A DNA stretch of 50,117 nt from Chlorobium sp. (GTDB taxonomy: Bacteria > Bacteroidota > Chlorobiia > Chlorobiales > Chlorobiaceae). This document shows positions 17,437 through 26,876 of the stretch, in pieces. A model generated the notes under the pieces. The model ran no database searches and was not told the origin of the DNA. It was given only the letters and a program-made list of their open reading frames with translations. The stretch lies in NCBI GenBank assembly GCA_005843835.1, contig SZXZ01000108.1, positions 1 through 50,117 on the forward strand, read 5' to 3'. The translations under genes and the position numbers were made by a program. Within the stretch, counting starts at the first letter, position 1; each line of letters begins with the position of its first letter.

Positions 17437-19564
17437 GAAGAGCAATGCGATATACGGCAAAAGAGAGTACCCATGCTACCGACAAAGAGTATACAGAATA
17501 GAGAAGCACCGGGCGCCAGCGCCCGACTTCTTTTTTCATAACACCGATAGCTGCCACGCATGGAATATAAAGCAGCACAAACACCATGAGACTCAAGGCT
17601 GTTGCCTTGCTGAAAGATGGATCATTTCTGAGAATCGATTTGAGCTCTTTGGGAGATCCATCGCTTTGCCCGATAGAATATATTGTCCCCATTGTTGATA
17701 CGACCACTTCTTTTGCTGCCAATCCGGTTACAAGAGCAATTCCAATCCTCCAGTCAAAGCCAAGAGGTTTGATCAGCGGTTCAAGAACTTTTCCCGCCCT
17801 TCCTGCAAGAGAGTATTCCAGCTGTTCGGACTTGATACGCCTTTCAAGAAACATTTTGCTGGCATTTTTTTCAGCTTGATTCATACTGCTCGAGGCAATA
17901 CGTGCCGTTTCTGACGACAACTCCGTTTCAAGCGGAGTATAACGGGGATAATTGCTTGCTGCCCATATTATAATGACAGCACTTAAAATAAGCGTCCCGG
18001 CTTTTTTCACATACATCAGCGCCTTAACCTTTGCCTGAAAAAGAACGGATGTCAGTGTGGGCCAGCGGTATGGCGGCAACTCCATAACAAAAGGCTCAGA
18101 ATCTATTTTAAGTATAGTGGACTTAAGAAGCCACGCAGTCCAGAGTCCGACGGCAATGCCAAGCAGATAGACACCAAACATGACATTGGCCGCCACAGCT
18201 GGGGCAAAAAAAGCGGCAGTCAGCATAACATAAACAGGCAGTTTGGCCCCGCAACTCATAAAGGGAATAATCATTATGGTTACAAGCCTGTCCGTGGGAC
18301 TTTTTAGTGTTCGTGTCGCCATCATAGCAGGAATTGAACAACCAAACCCGGTTATTAGAGGTATAAAGGACTTCCCGTGCAGGCCGAAACGATGCATTAC
18401 CCTGTCGATTACAAATGAGGCCCGTGCCATGTAGCCGGAAGCCTCAAGAAAGGAAAGTCCGATGAATAGCAGCACAATATTAGGAAGAAAAATCAGAACT
18501 CCACCCACCCCGGCGATAATGCCATCAACCACAATTGAACGCAGGGTGTCATTTGAAAGAAAAGGGCCGATACCTGAAGCGATAGTGCTGAATATAAATG
18601 CAAGTCCGCTGGTAAACAGCGAACCAAGTGAAAAGGTCAACTGAAATATCCCCCACACAACCAGTAAAAAAAATGGTATACCAAGAACCCTGTTAAGCAC
18701 CACCTTGTCGATATAATCGGTTATTGTAGCCTTTCCCTCATCCGATTGCCGAACACACTCTTTCATGGCTCCTCGAATAAAGGCATGTCGATCCTCTGTA
18801 ATAAGAATTTCCGGCTCCGAATCGTGCAGTTGCTCAGCCTCTCTGATTGCATCCTGCAGAGCAAGTTCAACTTTTACCCAAACTGGATACTGTTGAACCT
18901 GATGATATACTTCACTGTCATTCTCTAAAAGTTTTATCGCCAGCCACCTGGCATTAAAACCGCTTAATTCCTTATGATGCAAAAGGAGAGATGTGATTTT
19001 TTCGACAACGGACTCAAGTTCGGGGCGAAAAAACAACTTGTTTTTACGAATCTTAATATCGTTGAGAAAAACCCTGATTATATGATCAAGCAGTGAATCA
19101 AGCCCCGTCTTTTTCTTTGCTGATGTCGGTATAATGTGACACCCGAAAAGAGCCTGTAACTGCTTTATATCTATAACAATGCCTTTTTCCTCCACCTCAT
19201 CCATCATATTCAGGGCAACAAGAAAATCCACTTCCAGCTCCATCAGCTGTGTCGTCAATAAAAGGTTTCTTTCAAGGTTTGGACCCTCCAGAACATTGAC
19301 AACAACATCTGGACGCTCCTTGATGAGATACTCTCTTGTCACTATCTCCTCCGGTGAGTATGGAGTAAGGGAATAGGTCCCGGGCAAATCAACGACTATA
19401 ATCCGATATCCCTTGTAGTCAAGATACCCTTCATGTTTTTCAACAGTAACTCCCGGAAAATTGCCAACCTTCTGATGAGCACCAGTCAGGACGTTGAAAA
19501 GGGAGGATTTTCCGCAATTGGGATTGCCGGCTAACGCGATACGTATCTCTTTGCTTTCAATCAT
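17426..19564 (-). CDS. feoB: Ferrous iron transport protein B
   Basis: Inner-membrane GTPase that imports Fe(II). From the ATG at 19564, with GGAGG upstream, it has 712 residues. The N-terminal G domain shows G1 GNPNCGKSS near residue 13, G3 DLPGTYSLTPYSPEE near residue 57 and G4 NMMDE near residue 119. The membrane part starts near residue 300 and has the two Gate repeats with GFGCSIPAMMATRTL and MSCGAKLPVY, the Cys-containing pore motifs typical of FeoB. The start overlaps the feoA stop by 8 bp, so the two are coupled. The longer frame to 19627 lies inside feoA. Confidence 0.95.
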   Translation of the reverse strand: MIESKEIRIALAGNPNCGKSSLFNVLTGAHQKVGNFPGVTVEKHEGYLDYKGYRIIVVDLPGTYSLTPYSPEEIVTREYLIKERPDVVVNVLEGPNLERNLLLTTQLMELEVDFLVALNMMDEVEEKGIVIDIKQLQALFGCHIIPTSAKKKTGLDSLLDHIIRVFLNDIKIRKNKLFFRPELESVVEKITSLLLHHKELSGFNARWLAIKLLENDSEVYHQVQQYPVWVKVELALQDAIREAEQLHDSEPEILITEDRHAFIRGAMKECVRQSDEGKATITDYIDKVVLNRVLGIPFFLLVVWGIFQLTFSLGSLFTSGLAFIFSTIASGIGPFLSNDTLRSIVVDGIIAGVGGVLIFLPNIVLLFIGLSFLEASGYMARASFVIDRVMHRFGLHGKSFIPLITGFGCSIPAMMATRTLKSPTDRLVTIMIIPFMSCGAKLPVYVMLTAAFFAPAVAANVMFGVYLLGIAVGLWTAWLLKSTILKIDSEPFVMELPPYRWPTLTSVLFQAKVKALMYVKKAGTLILSAVIIIWAASNYPRYTPLETELSSETARIASSSMNQAEKNASKMFLERRIKSEQLEYSLAGRAGKVLEPLIKPLGFDWRIGIALVTGLAAKEVVVSTMGTIYSIGQSDGSPKELKSILRNDPSFSKATALSLMVFVLLYIPCVAAIGVMKKEVGRWRPVLLYSVYSLSVAWVLSFAVYRIALLIQ

Positions 19565-19853
19565 TCCTGCCTCCAAACCTCCAAAGAACTCGCTTGTCCC
19601 CAAAAAGAGGAACGGTATCAGCTCCATCTCCGACCTTTCTGACTATAATCCCTTCTGCCTCATTTTTTCTCATGGCGAGGTGGAGTCCTTTAAAAAATAT
19701 TTCCATTGGATCACCGAGTGGAGCAACCCTGAGAACCTTGAACCGGGTGCCTTTTATGAGTCCCATATCCATAATCCTTCGACGTACAGCATGTTCTGCC
19801 TTTACTGCCGTAACTTCAGCTTTATCACCGACTTTCAAATCAGATAGTCGCAT
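19557..19853 (-). CDS. feoA: Ferrous iron transport protein A
   Basis: Small cytosolic SH3-like protein needed with FeoB. 98 residues, somewhat longer than the usual 75-85, due to a C-terminal tail after the core. Core features: MRLSDLKVGDKAEV at the start, RRRIMDMGLIKGTRFKVLRVAPLGDPMEI in the middle, then LHLAMRKNEAEGIIV. AGGAG lies 8 nt before the ATG. First gene of the feoAB pair; a TATAAT box is about 45 bp upstream of the start. Confidence 0.92.
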   Translation of the reverse strand: MRLSDLKVGDKAEVTAVKAEHAVRRRIMDMGLIKGTRFKVLRVAPLGDPMEIFFKGLHLAMRKNEAEGIIVRKVGDGADTVPLFGDKRVLWRFGGRND

Positions 19854-19887
19854 TCTCCGATCTCCTGCAAAACAATAAAAAAATAAA

Positions 19888-19907
19888 TAGGACTAATTAT
19901 AACCTAA
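19888..19907 (-). promoter_or_regulatory. feoA promoter -10 with partial iron-box-like dyad
   Basis: TATAAT on the minus strand (19901-19896) sits inside TAGG-N11-CCTA (19888-19906). DtxR/IdeR-type operators have TTAGG-N9-CCTAA, so the half-sites fit but the spacing is two bases too long. No clear -35 is visible. The promoter box is plausible; the metal regulator link is speculative. Confidence 0.3.
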
Positions 19908-20015
19908 ATAACAATCAGTGCCGGGGAAAAATTGCATAGAGCATTTTTTCCTGTCGGCGCTCAATATAATACCCTGAAGGTTATGGCACTAAAAAAAGGG
20001 GAGGAGTGGGAGGCG

Positions 20016-20393
20016 TCAGTGTATTGAAAACAATCCGGGAAAGGGGGGCCATCCCATCAGGTTTCCACCAATCAGATGGCCATGAATATGAAAAACGCTC
20101 TGCATGGCATCACTGCCATTATTAAATACAAGCCTGTAGCCTGATTCTCTAATACCAAGTATTTCAGCCACAGTGCCGGCAGCAAGAAGAATATGCCCTG
20201 CAATTCCTTCATCTTCCGGAGTCAAATCACTAAGCGTAGCGATATGCCTTAGCGGAATTATAAGGACATGCTGGGAAGCTACCGGCGTGATATCCCTGAA
20301 CGCCAATACGTGATTGTTTCGATAGACAATTGTAGCTGGAATCTCTCCCCGCACAATACGGCAAAACAAACAATCCGGTTTCTGTTGAGTCAT
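20016..20393 (-). CDS. HIT-family nucleotide hydrolase (HinT-like)
   Basis: Histidine-triad protein, probably hydrolysing nucleoside phosphoramidates. 125 residues. The zinc-type Cys8-x2-Cys11 pair lies near the start (DCLFCRI). The triad motif HIHGHLIGG has His102, His104 and His106, and the upstream HVLIIPLRH segment completes the HIT fold. It follows the small lipoprotein gene by 22 bp and is probably cotranscribed with it. Confidence 0.9.
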   Translation of the reverse strand: MTQQKPDCLFCRIVRGEIPATIVYRNNHVLAFRDITPVASQHVLIIPLRHIATLSDLTPEDEGIAGHILLAAGTVAEILGIRESGYRLVFNNGSDAMQSVFHIHGHLIGGNLMGWPPFPGLFSIH

Positions 20394-20415
20394 ACAATTT
20401 CTTGAGCTGTACTAA

Positions 20416-20931
20416 TCATGATTCTTTAACCACTGTAAGTGAAGCACTGCCGCTGCCAACAATAAGGGTAACGTTCAGTTTCTCTTTGGTGCCGGATACG
20501 GTTCCTCCTTCACCCTGATCAGATGTTACTGTTGTGGAAACAGTTTTAAAACCGCTCGTTTTAAGCTTGCTCTCGTAATCCTTAACTACTGTTCCTGTTA
20601 CATTCTCGAACACCACCGACCAACTTTTCCCTTCGGGCATTGTGGAGCGGGTCACCGCTTTGATCTTGCCATAAGAAAAGTTAGGAACTTCAGCCGGCAT
20701 ATCAGATGGCCAGACTGAGCTGTTCGCCTGAATTTGAATTTTCTTCCCTTCTGACTCAATGGTTATATCCTGGCCACCGGATTTAACGTCAACCTTCTTT
20801 CCTGTCGATTGTTCGATAACTTTTTCCACGAGTACATCACTCATCTTTTTCTGGCAGGAAGAAAGAGTTCCTCCTACTGAAATAATTGCCAGAAAAATCC
20901 CGACAGACCTAACTTTTGATGGTATAGGCAT
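20416..20931 (-). CDS. Small lipoprotein of unknown function
   Basis: 171 residues. A short basic start, a hydrophobic segment and a lipobox (LSSC, Cys26) predict an outer-membrane or periplasmic lipoprotein. The mature part has a KVIEQSTGKKVDVKSGG segment near residue 37 and a domain (about 75-170) in which alternating polar and hydrophobic stretches suggest beta sheet; it resembles domains of small secreted Bacteroidota lipoproteins, but I do not recognise a named family. Upstream of the HIT gene on the same strand. Confidence 0.75.
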   Translation of the reverse strand: MPIPSKVRSVGIFLAIISVGGTLSSCQKKMSDVLVEKVIEQSTGKKVDVKSGGQDITIESEGKKIQIQANSSVWPSDMPAEVPNFSYGKIKAVTRSTMPEGKSWSVVFENVTGTVVKDYESKLKTSGFKTVSTTVTSDQGEGGTVSGTKEKLNVTLIVGSGSASLTVVKES

Positions 20932-21039
20932 ATAAATATTGTCTATGTCATTAAAAAAATCCTATCGAAACAGCACAATCATAATGTAAGCAAATGGGGC
21001 TGAAGAGAAAATAGTAGTATTTCAGAGAATCTTTTACCT

Positions 21040-22365
21040 TTAAGCAGCAGGTTCTTCAGTATGTCCGTCATCCTGTTTTAGATCTTCCGAAAGTTTTGAT
21101 GCCAGTACTTTATCAATCCTCTGACCATCAAGATCAACAATTTCCAAAGTCCAGTTTTCCCAGGTCATAACATCTCCAGTCCTTGGCATTCGCCCAAGTA
21201 GCCACATCATCAGACCACTGAGGGTGTGATACAGCCCCTTGTCCTCTTCAGGGACAGATTTCAACTCAAGTGTATCTTTTAGCTCCGGTACTGGTATAAG
21301 CCCATCAAGCAGCCAGGAACCATCCTGACGTTGGATTGCCCATGAATCCTCCAGGTTTCGAGGCACAAACTCCCCTGTAACTGCTTCAAGCATATCCTGC
21401 AGAGTTACAAGACCCTGGATTTCACCATATTCATCTACCACGAAAACCATTTGAGTCCCGGAAGTCCTGAAATGATCGAGCAACTCCATACCCGTCAGGG
21501 TTTCAGGGACATAGACACAGGGCTGCAGCTGCGAGGTAAATTCTGTAAGTCCACCTTTCAGGGTTTTAGACAACAGCTGTTTAGCATTTACGACACCTAG
21601 CAGAGACTGAAGTCCTCCATTGCAGACCGGAAAACGGGAATGTTCCGATTCAGTCACTCTACTGATATTTTCGTCAAGCGGCAAAGCAACATCAAGAAAA
21701 ACAATATCTGCTCTTGGAACCATAAGCGTCCCAAGTTGACGGTCATCAAGCCTGAAAACATTACGGACCATCTCATGTTCATGCTGTTCTATGACCCCAG
21801 CTTCAGAACCTTCCTCAAGCATTGCATGAATTTCCTCCTCTGTAACACTCGGCATTATTTGAGGATGCTTCCCCATTAGACGCAAAATAGCATCTGTCGA
21901 TGCCGTCAGCAATCTGCCAAAAGGGCGAGTTATCGTTGCCAGTGTCAGCATGGGTCGTGAAACCATACATGCTATTCCTTCCGGATTAAACAGCCCAAGC
22001 CGCTTAGGTACAAGTTCCCCGACAACAATGGTGACATACGTAATCGATAGCACAACGACAGCAGTGGAAATAATGTGACTTATTTCCGGATCCATACCGA
22101 ATAATTGAAGCTTTATCGCTAGTGGGCTGGCAAGAGCGCCCTCCCCGACAATACCATTGAGAATACCAATAGAAGTTATTCCTATCTGGATCGTCGAGAG
22201 AAAGCTGGAAGGCTCCTGACCAAGCTTCATGGCAACTGCTGCGGCTTTTTCCCCATCCTCAGCAAGCTTTGACAGGCGCGAGCGCTTTGCCGTTACCAGT
22301 GCGATTTCCGACATTGCAAAAAGACCGTTAACAACAATCAGAAATAATAGGAACAGTATTTCCAT
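21040..22365 (-). CDS. CNNM/CorC-type membrane protein with CBS pair (hemolysin-C family)
   Basis: Family of putative Mg2+/Co2+ efflux or membrane stress proteins. From the ATG at 22365 (MEILFLLFLIVVNG) it has 441 residues: DUF21/CNNM transmembrane domain at about 1-190 with ALVTAKRSRLSKLAEDG after the first helix, a CBS pair at about 205-330 (VMVPRADIVFLD-like and LVTLQDMLEAVTGE), and a C-terminal CorC_HlyC transporter-associated domain at about 345-430. An in-frame ATG at 22404 would add 13 residues, but a hairpin (22408-22433) ends just upstream of it. The true transported ion is unknown. Confidence 0.87.
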   Translation of the reverse strand: MEILFLLFLIVVNGLFAMSEIALVTAKRSRLSKLAEDGEKAAAVAMKLGQEPSSFLSTIQIGITSIGILNGIVGEGALASPLAIKLQLFGMDPEISHIISTAVVVLSITYVTIVVGELVPKRLGLFNPEGIACMVSRPMLTLATITRPFGRLLTASTDAILRLMGKHPQIMPSVTEEEIHAMLEEGSEAGVIEQHEHEMVRNVFRLDDRQLGTLMVPRADIVFLDVALPLDENISRVTESEHSRFPVCNGGLQSLLGVVNAKQLLSKTLKGGLTEFTSQLQPCVYVPETLTGMELLDHFRTSGTQMVFVVDEYGEIQGLVTLQDMLEAVTGEFVPRNLEDSWAIQRQDGSWLLDGLIPVPELKDTLELKSVPEEDKGLYHTLSGLMMWLLGRMPRTGDVMTWENWTLEIVDLDGQRIDKVLASKLSEDLKQDDGHTEEPAA

Positions 22366-22407
22366 ACATTCATTTTTGAACCTTTCGGGATGAGAAACCC
22401 ACATGTA

Positions 22408-22433
22408 CAGCCCAATAACTATTACTCGGGCTG
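22408..22433 (-). other. Leader hairpin before the CNNM/CBS gene
   Basis: CAGCCC and GGGCTG form a 6-bp stem around 14 nt, with no T-tract after it. It would be in the leader of the CNNM/CBS mRNA, or is a small operator. Confidence 0.3.
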
Positions 22434-22526
22434 AATCCCTTGAAGTTCTGTTCTTTAACTCTATTCTTTATTACTATGTACCAACTACACTTTTATTCTG
22501 GTAATTCCAAACGTTCAACCAAATGT

Positions 22527-22940
22527 TCACTTTCGGGAAGAAAAAAACAGCTTAACTTTTGCAACCAGCTGATTTTCTGTCAAACGCTCACAAGCCTCAA
22601 TTACGGTTACTTTTTTATGCAGCTCGCTCACCTTTGAAATCTCTTTGGCAAGTTCAACTTTTGCCTCGCCAGGGCCGAAAATCGCAAGCCCTGCAGAGTC
22701 TTCGAGCAACTCCATCACTCGCTGATAAAAAGCATGATACTGGTGTTTACGCCGTTCTTCATCAATATGTTCATTGGAGACAGTCTGAGCGACATTAGTT
22801 CCCCCTGATTTCCAGCCCCCCGATGGTTTATGATGTCTTTCAGCGCCTGATTCAATTCTCTGTACAAGACTCTTGTCGTCCTGAATTGAAACCAAAACGG
22901 CTTCTTTGTGATCAATCCACAGACCTGTGTTTTTTTTCAT
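22527..22940 (-). CDS. Small conserved protein, possibly related to bacterial eRF1-like (baeRF) family
   Basis: From the ATG at 22940, preceded by GGGGAG at 10 nt, the protein has 137 residues; an in-frame TTG at 22949 is less likely. The start MKKNTGLWIDHKEAVLVSI resembles small proteins found in delta-proteobacteria and Chlorobiota that pair this motif with an IFGPGEAKVELAKEI segment (here near residue 87) and a C-terminal LTENQLVAKVKLFF. I recall such proteins as linked to the archaeal/bacterial eRF1-like group, but that link is from memory and low confidence. The function is unknown. It stands alone, between the CNNM gene and a roughly 400-bp gap. Confidence 0.7.
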   Translation of the reverse strand: MKKNTGLWIDHKEAVLVSIQDDKSLVQRIESGAERHHKPSGGWKSGGTNVAQTVSNEHIDEERRKHQYHAFYQRVMELLEDSAGLAIFGPGEAKVELAKEISKVSELHKKVTVIEACERLTENQLVAKVKLFFSSRK

Positions 22941-22949
22941 AGCTGTCAA

Positions 22950-23344
22950 TCTCCCCGTATGATAATTTCCTTACTTGGTTCAACAGATTTTCAATTAAAA
23001 GAATTCATCTTCATTACAAAGATAACCAATACTCAGCTTTTCTTGTACTTTTTCCATAGTACAGGGCACGAAGATAGTGCTGCAGCATTTTTATACTACT
23101 TCTTTGTAACTAAGACAATCAGTCCGATGAATTTGACAATTCTGGCAGAAATAGAGATGAGCTGTATTTAAGTAAACGAAGAGGATAAAGAAATGCATTT
23201 CATCCGAATAAGAGAAGTCAGAAGAAACTGAGGAAACTACTGCGCAACAAAACTGCGACAATAATCATCTTGAGTTATGCTATGAATTCCTTTTGAAGCC
23301 GGCTCATTTATTCCACATGAGAACGAGTGAGCCGGTTCTTTCCG
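22950..23344. other. Non-coding gap of about 395 bp
   Basis: AT-rich. It should contain the promoter of the small baeRF-like gene, but no convincing -35/-10 pair is seen. The only open frame (22908-23171, plus) has no ribosome site and a composition like random sequence. The right end holds the hairpin behind sdhB. No RNA gene was recognised. Confidence 0.5.
23295..23336 (-). terminator. Hairpin downstream of sdhB/frdB
   Basis: Minus strand CCGGCTCA and TGAGCCGG form a perfect 8-bp stem with a loop of about 20 nt, starting within 15 bp of the sdhB stop. There is no T-tract, so it may act as a 3' stabiliser or a factor-dependent terminator. Confidence 0.45.
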
Positions 23345-24118
23345 CTAAAGGGAATCCTGCACAATCTTTTCCTTTTCGGCAAAAAGTTTTGAGCCGAGAA
23401 ACTCCCGGTTCATGCGGGCAATATTGGATACTGAAATACCTTTAGGACATTCAGTTTCACAGGCATAGGTATTGCTGCAGTTGCCGAAGCCGAGATCATC
23501 CATGCATGCAACCATCTTCTCTACCCGCTTGGCCGCTTCTACCTGGCCCTGGGGAAGGAGAGCAAGATGCGAAACCTTTGCCCCGATAAAGAGCATTGCC
23601 GCCGCATTGGAGCAGGCAGCAACACATGCGCCGCAGCCGATGCAGGTCGCAGCATCAAACGCTTCATCCGACTTCTCTTTCGGCACAGGAATGGTATTGG
23701 CGTCAGGCACTCCGCCGGTATTAACCGATACAAAGCCACCTGCCTGAATAATTTTATCGAACGCACTCCGGTCAACAATCAAATCACTGATGACAGGAAA
23801 AGCTTTAGCTCTCCATGGTTCGATATGGATGGTATCGCCATCCTTGAACGAACGCATGTGCAGCTGACAGGTAGTTACCCCTTTTTCAGGTCCATGAGGA
23901 CGTCCGTTGATGTAAAGACTGCAGGTGCCGCAGATACCCTCCCGGCAGTCGTGGTCAAAGGAAACAGGATCACCGCCGCTCATGATAAGCTTATGGTTCA
24001 AGGTGTCGAGCATTTCAAAAAAAGAGCTGTCAGGAGAGATGTCCGTCACATCATATGAAACCATCTGCCCTTTGGCACTTGCGCGTTTCTGTCGCCAGAT
24101 CTTCAGCGTAAAATTCAT
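23345..24118 (-). CDS. sdhB: Succinate dehydrogenase/fumarate reductase iron-sulfur subunit
   Basis: Electron-transfer subunit with three Fe-S clusters. 257 residues. The [2Fe-2S] ligands are Cys58, Cys63, Cys66 and Cys84 (CREGICGTC, then TTCQ). The second half has [11 protein letters not shown] near residue 159 and further Cys in [16 protein letters not shown] near residue 215 for the [4Fe-4S] and [3Fe-4S] clusters. The layout is that of the B-type enzyme with a single cytochrome subunit. Last gene of the sdhCAB unit, 9 bp after sdhA. In a reductive-TCA autotroph it would work mainly as fumarate reductase. Confidence 0.94.
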   Translation of the reverse strand: MNFTLKIWRQKRASAKGQMVSYDVTDISPDSSFFEMLDTLNHKLIMSGGDPVSFDHDCREGICGTCSLYINGRPHGPEKGVTTCQLHMRSFKDGDTIHIEPWRAKAFPVISDLIVDRSAFDKIIQAGGFVSVNTGGVPDANTIPVPKEKSDEAFDAATCIGCGACVAACSNAAAMLFIGAKVSHLALLPQGQVEAAKRVEKMVACMDDLGFGNCSNTYACETECPKGISVSNIARMNREFLGSKLFAEKEKIVQDSL

Positions 24119-24127
24119 AATAACCTG

Positions 24128-26068
24128 TTATTTATAGCTCCGCTGGGAGAGCTTGATCTCGTTGAATTGAAGTTCCTCACGGTGCAACTCAGCAGCAGCA
24201 TCACGCCCCTTGTATTCCCATGCACCGACAAATGCGAATTCATCATCATTGCGCAAAGCTTCGCCTTCGCTGGTCTGGTACTCGTCCCTGAAGTGTCCTC
24301 CGCATGATTCCCTTCGTTGAAGGGCATCACGCACCATGAGTTCACCAAGGTCAATAAAATCCGCTACCCTGCAGGCTTTCTCAAGCTCGGGATTATACTC
24401 GTCCAGTCCGCCGGGAATTTTAACCCCCTGGGAAAACTCTTTGCGCAGCTCGTCAATGAGATAGAGCGCTTCGTTCAGACCAGCCTCATTTCTCGCCATT
24501 CCGCAATATTCCCACATGATCTTGCCAAGGCGACGATGGAAATGGTCGACGGATTCCTTAGCTCCACTGTTTTTTATGGTCTTAAGGCGGTCAGTGACGG
24601 CCTCGGCGGCAATGTTGAATTCAGACGCTGATGTATCAAAACGGGGAGTGTGAATTTCAGTTGCCAGATAGTTGCCTATGGTGTAGGGAAGTACGAAATA
24701 ACCGTCTGCAAGACCCTGCATAAGTGCAGAAGCACCAAGACGATTCGCTCCGTGATCTGAAAAATTGCATTCGCCGATTGCATAGAGACCGGGAATAGTG
24801 GTCATCAGTTCATAATCAACCCAAAGACCGCCCATGGTATAATGAACTGCCGGATAGATCATCATCGGAGTTTCATAGGGGCTTTCTGCAACGATCTGCT
24901 GGTACATCTGAAAGAGGTTGCCGTAGAGAGAGTCAATGGTGTCGTGGCCCTTGCGTTTTATTGCATCGGCAAAATCAAGATAAACCGCTACGCCCGTACT
25001 TCCCACACCGAAACCTGCGTCACAACGTTCCTTGGCAGCCCTTGAAGCTACATCCCGCGGCACTAAATTGCCGAACGCAGGATATCGCCGCTCCAGATAA
25101 TAATCCCGGTCTGCCTCTGGAATATCAGAAGGCTTGATCTCTTTGTTCCTGAGCCTTTCAACATCTTTTAATTTAAGAGGAACCCATATTCTTCCATCGT
25201 TCCGAAGGCTTTCACTCATCAAGGTAAGCTTGGACTGAGCATCGCCATGCACTGGAATGCAGGTTGGATGAATCTGGGTAAACGCAGGGTTGGCAAACAT
25301 TGCGCCTTTTCTATAAGCACTCCATGCCGGGGTCACGTTGGAACCCATGGCGTTAGTGGAGAGAAAAAAAACATTGCCATAACCGCCATTAGCAAGCACA
25401 ACGGCATGAGCAGCGTGGCGTTCTATTTCACCAGTAACAAGGTTACGGGTGATGATCCCTCGTGCTTTTCCATCGACAAGCACCATATCGAGAACATCGC
25501 GGCGATTGTAAAGCGTAACATTGCCTGATGCAATCTGGCTGCTTAACGCGCCATAGGCGCCAAGCAGCAGTTGCTGGCCTGTCTGACCTCTTGCATAAAA
25601 AGTTCTTGATACCTGTGCTCCTCCGAACGAGCGATTGGTCAAAAGACCGCTGTATTCGCGAGCGAAAGGCACTCCCTGTGCTACGCAAAGATCAATAATC
25701 TGGTTACTGACCTCGGCAAGTCTGTACACGTTGGCTTCCCGTGCACGGTAATCGCCACCTTTAATGGTGTCGTAAAATAACCGGTAGGCACTGTCGCCGT
25801 CGTTTTGATAGTTTTTAGCGGCATTGATTCCACCTTGTGCTGCGATACTGTGAGCACGGCGAGGAGTGTCCTGGTAACAAAATACCTTGACATTGTAACC
25901 GAGTTGTCCGAGAGATGCAGCAGCTGAAGCCCCTGCGAGACCCGTACCTACAACGATGATGTCAAGTTTGCGTTTATTGTTGGGGTTTACCAGCTTGCAG
26001 CCCGATTTGTAGGCAGTCCATTTTTCAGCTACCGGCCCTTCAGGGGCTCTGGCGTTGAGGCGTGTCAT
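24128..26068 (-). CDS. sdhA: Succinate dehydrogenase/fumarate reductase flavoprotein subunit
   Basis: Catalytic subunit interconverting succinate and fumarate. 646 residues, as in Bacteroidota-type B enzymes. FAD-binding [16 protein letters not shown] near residue 40; [15 protein letters not shown] near residue 70, with the His that binds FAD covalently; a substrate-site [10 protein letters not shown] near residue 265; [12 protein letters not shown] near residue 405; and [23 protein letters not shown] near residue 427. It sits between sdhC and sdhB in one minus-strand unit. Confidence 0.95.
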   Translation of the reverse strand: MTRLNARAPEGPVAEKWTAYKSGCKLVNPNNKRKLDIIVVGTGLAGASAAASLGQLGYNVKVFCYQDTPRRAHSIAAQGGINAAKNYQNDGDSAYRLFYDTIKGGDYRAREANVYRLAEVSNQIIDLCVAQGVPFAREYSGLLTNRSFGGAQVSRTFYARGQTGQQLLLGAYGALSSQIASGNVTLYNRRDVLDMVLVDGKARGIITRNLVTGEIERHAAHAVVLANGGYGNVFFLSTNAMGSNVTPAWSAYRKGAMFANPAFTQIHPTCIPVHGDAQSKLTLMSESLRNDGRIWVPLKLKDVERLRNKEIKPSDIPEADRDYYLERRYPAFGNLVPRDVASRAAKERCDAGFGVGSTGVAVYLDFADAIKRKGHDTIDSLYGNLFQMYQQIVAESPYETPMMIYPAVHYTMGGLWVDYELMTTIPGLYAIGECNFSDHGANRLGASALMQGLADGYFVLPYTIGNYLATEIHTPRFDTSASEFNIAAEAVTDRLKTIKNSGAKESVDHFHRRLGKIMWEYCGMARNEAGLNEALYLIDELRKEFSQGVKIPGGLDEYNPELEKACRVADFIDLGELMVRDALQRRESCGGHFRDEYQTSEGEALRNDDEFAFVGAWEYKGRDAAAELHREELQFNEIKLSQRSYK

Positions 26069-26126
26069 TGAAGAGTGTTATGAATGTTGTTTTCGGTGAA
26101 TAACACAGTCGTCGGAAATTATTAAC

Positions 26127-26789
26127 CTATTTAAAAAATAAAACATATATCGGAATAACGCTGAAGCCTACTGCAATGAAGACCGAATAGGCAGAGCCGA
26201 TAAACTTGATTGCATCGGTATATTTACTGTGGTTCAAGCCAAGCGTCTGAAATCCTGACTGAATCGCATGATTGAGATGAATCCCAAGAAATGCGAAGCA
26301 GATAATGTAAAGAATTGAATACCAGGGAGTTGAAAACAGAAGAAGAGTGCGATGGTAGAAATCATGACTTGCTATGCCGGCTGGAGGGGCAACAACACCG
26401 ACCTTGATAAGGTAGAAGTCGATAAAGTGCAAGACAAGGAATATGAAAACAATAATGCCGGTATGAAACATGTATTTTGAAAAAAACGATGTTTCAGAAC
26501 TGTTGCCGCAAGCATAAGCTATCGGTCGTGCTGCACGATTCTGGAAAGAAACCAGAATACCGAAGATTATATGAAGCAGAAATCCAGCGAAGAGCACAAT
26601 CTCGAAAACTTTGATAAGTTGATTGGTACCCATGAAGGTTGCGGCTTCGGTAAACGAGCGCCCTCCATCACCTTTCAACAGCATCAGATTGATACCGAGA
26701 TGCACACATAAAAAAGTTACCAGAAAAAGCCCGGCAAGTGCCATAAGCACTTTTTTGGTAATAGATGAAAACAAAAACATGGTGTTCAT
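26127..26789 (-). CDS. sdhC: Succinate dehydrogenase/fumarate reductase cytochrome b subunit
   Basis: Di-haem membrane anchor that connects the FeS subunit to quinone. From the ATG at 26789 it has 220 residues and about five transmembrane helices. His residues in helices, CVHLGINL, LLHIIFG, FHTGIIVF, VLHFIDFY and GIHLNHAI, are candidates for haem b ligands as in the B-type family. An earlier GTG at 26837 extends the frame but is disfavoured because it lies at the start of the predicted transcript. Second possible start: ATG at 26780. First gene of the unit. Confidence 0.92.
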   Translation of the reverse strand: MNTMFLFSSITKKVLMALAGLFLVTFLCVHLGINLMLLKGDGGRSFTEAATFMGTNQLIKVFEIVLFAGFLLHIIFGILVSFQNRAARPIAYACGNSSETSFFSKYMFHTGIIVFIFLVLHFIDFYLIKVGVVAPPAGIASHDFYHRTLLLFSTPWYSILYIICFAFLGIHLNHAIQSGFQTLGLNHSKYTDAIKFIGSAYSVFIAVGFSVIPIYVLFFK

Positions 26790-26839
26790 ACTAGGGTTGT
26801 TTCGATGGAAAAGAACAATGGATTTCTCCTGAGGCACTC

Positions 26840-26868
26840 AATGTAATGCCCTCTTACGAAAGTTCCAA
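26840..26868 (-). promoter_or_regulatory. Candidate promoter of sdhCAB
   Basis: Minus strand TTGGAA (26868-26863), a 17-bp spacer, and TACATT (26845-26840); each box matches consensus at 4 of 6. It is 51 bp upstream of the sdhC ATG and immediately after the cyclase-family gene. Confidence 0.4.
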
Positions 26869-26876
26869 TTAAATAA

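Noticed and set aside
22908..23171. 87-residue open frame in the gap before sdhB
   Set aside because: It starts opposite the small baeRF-like gene, has no ribosome site and no domain-like pattern.
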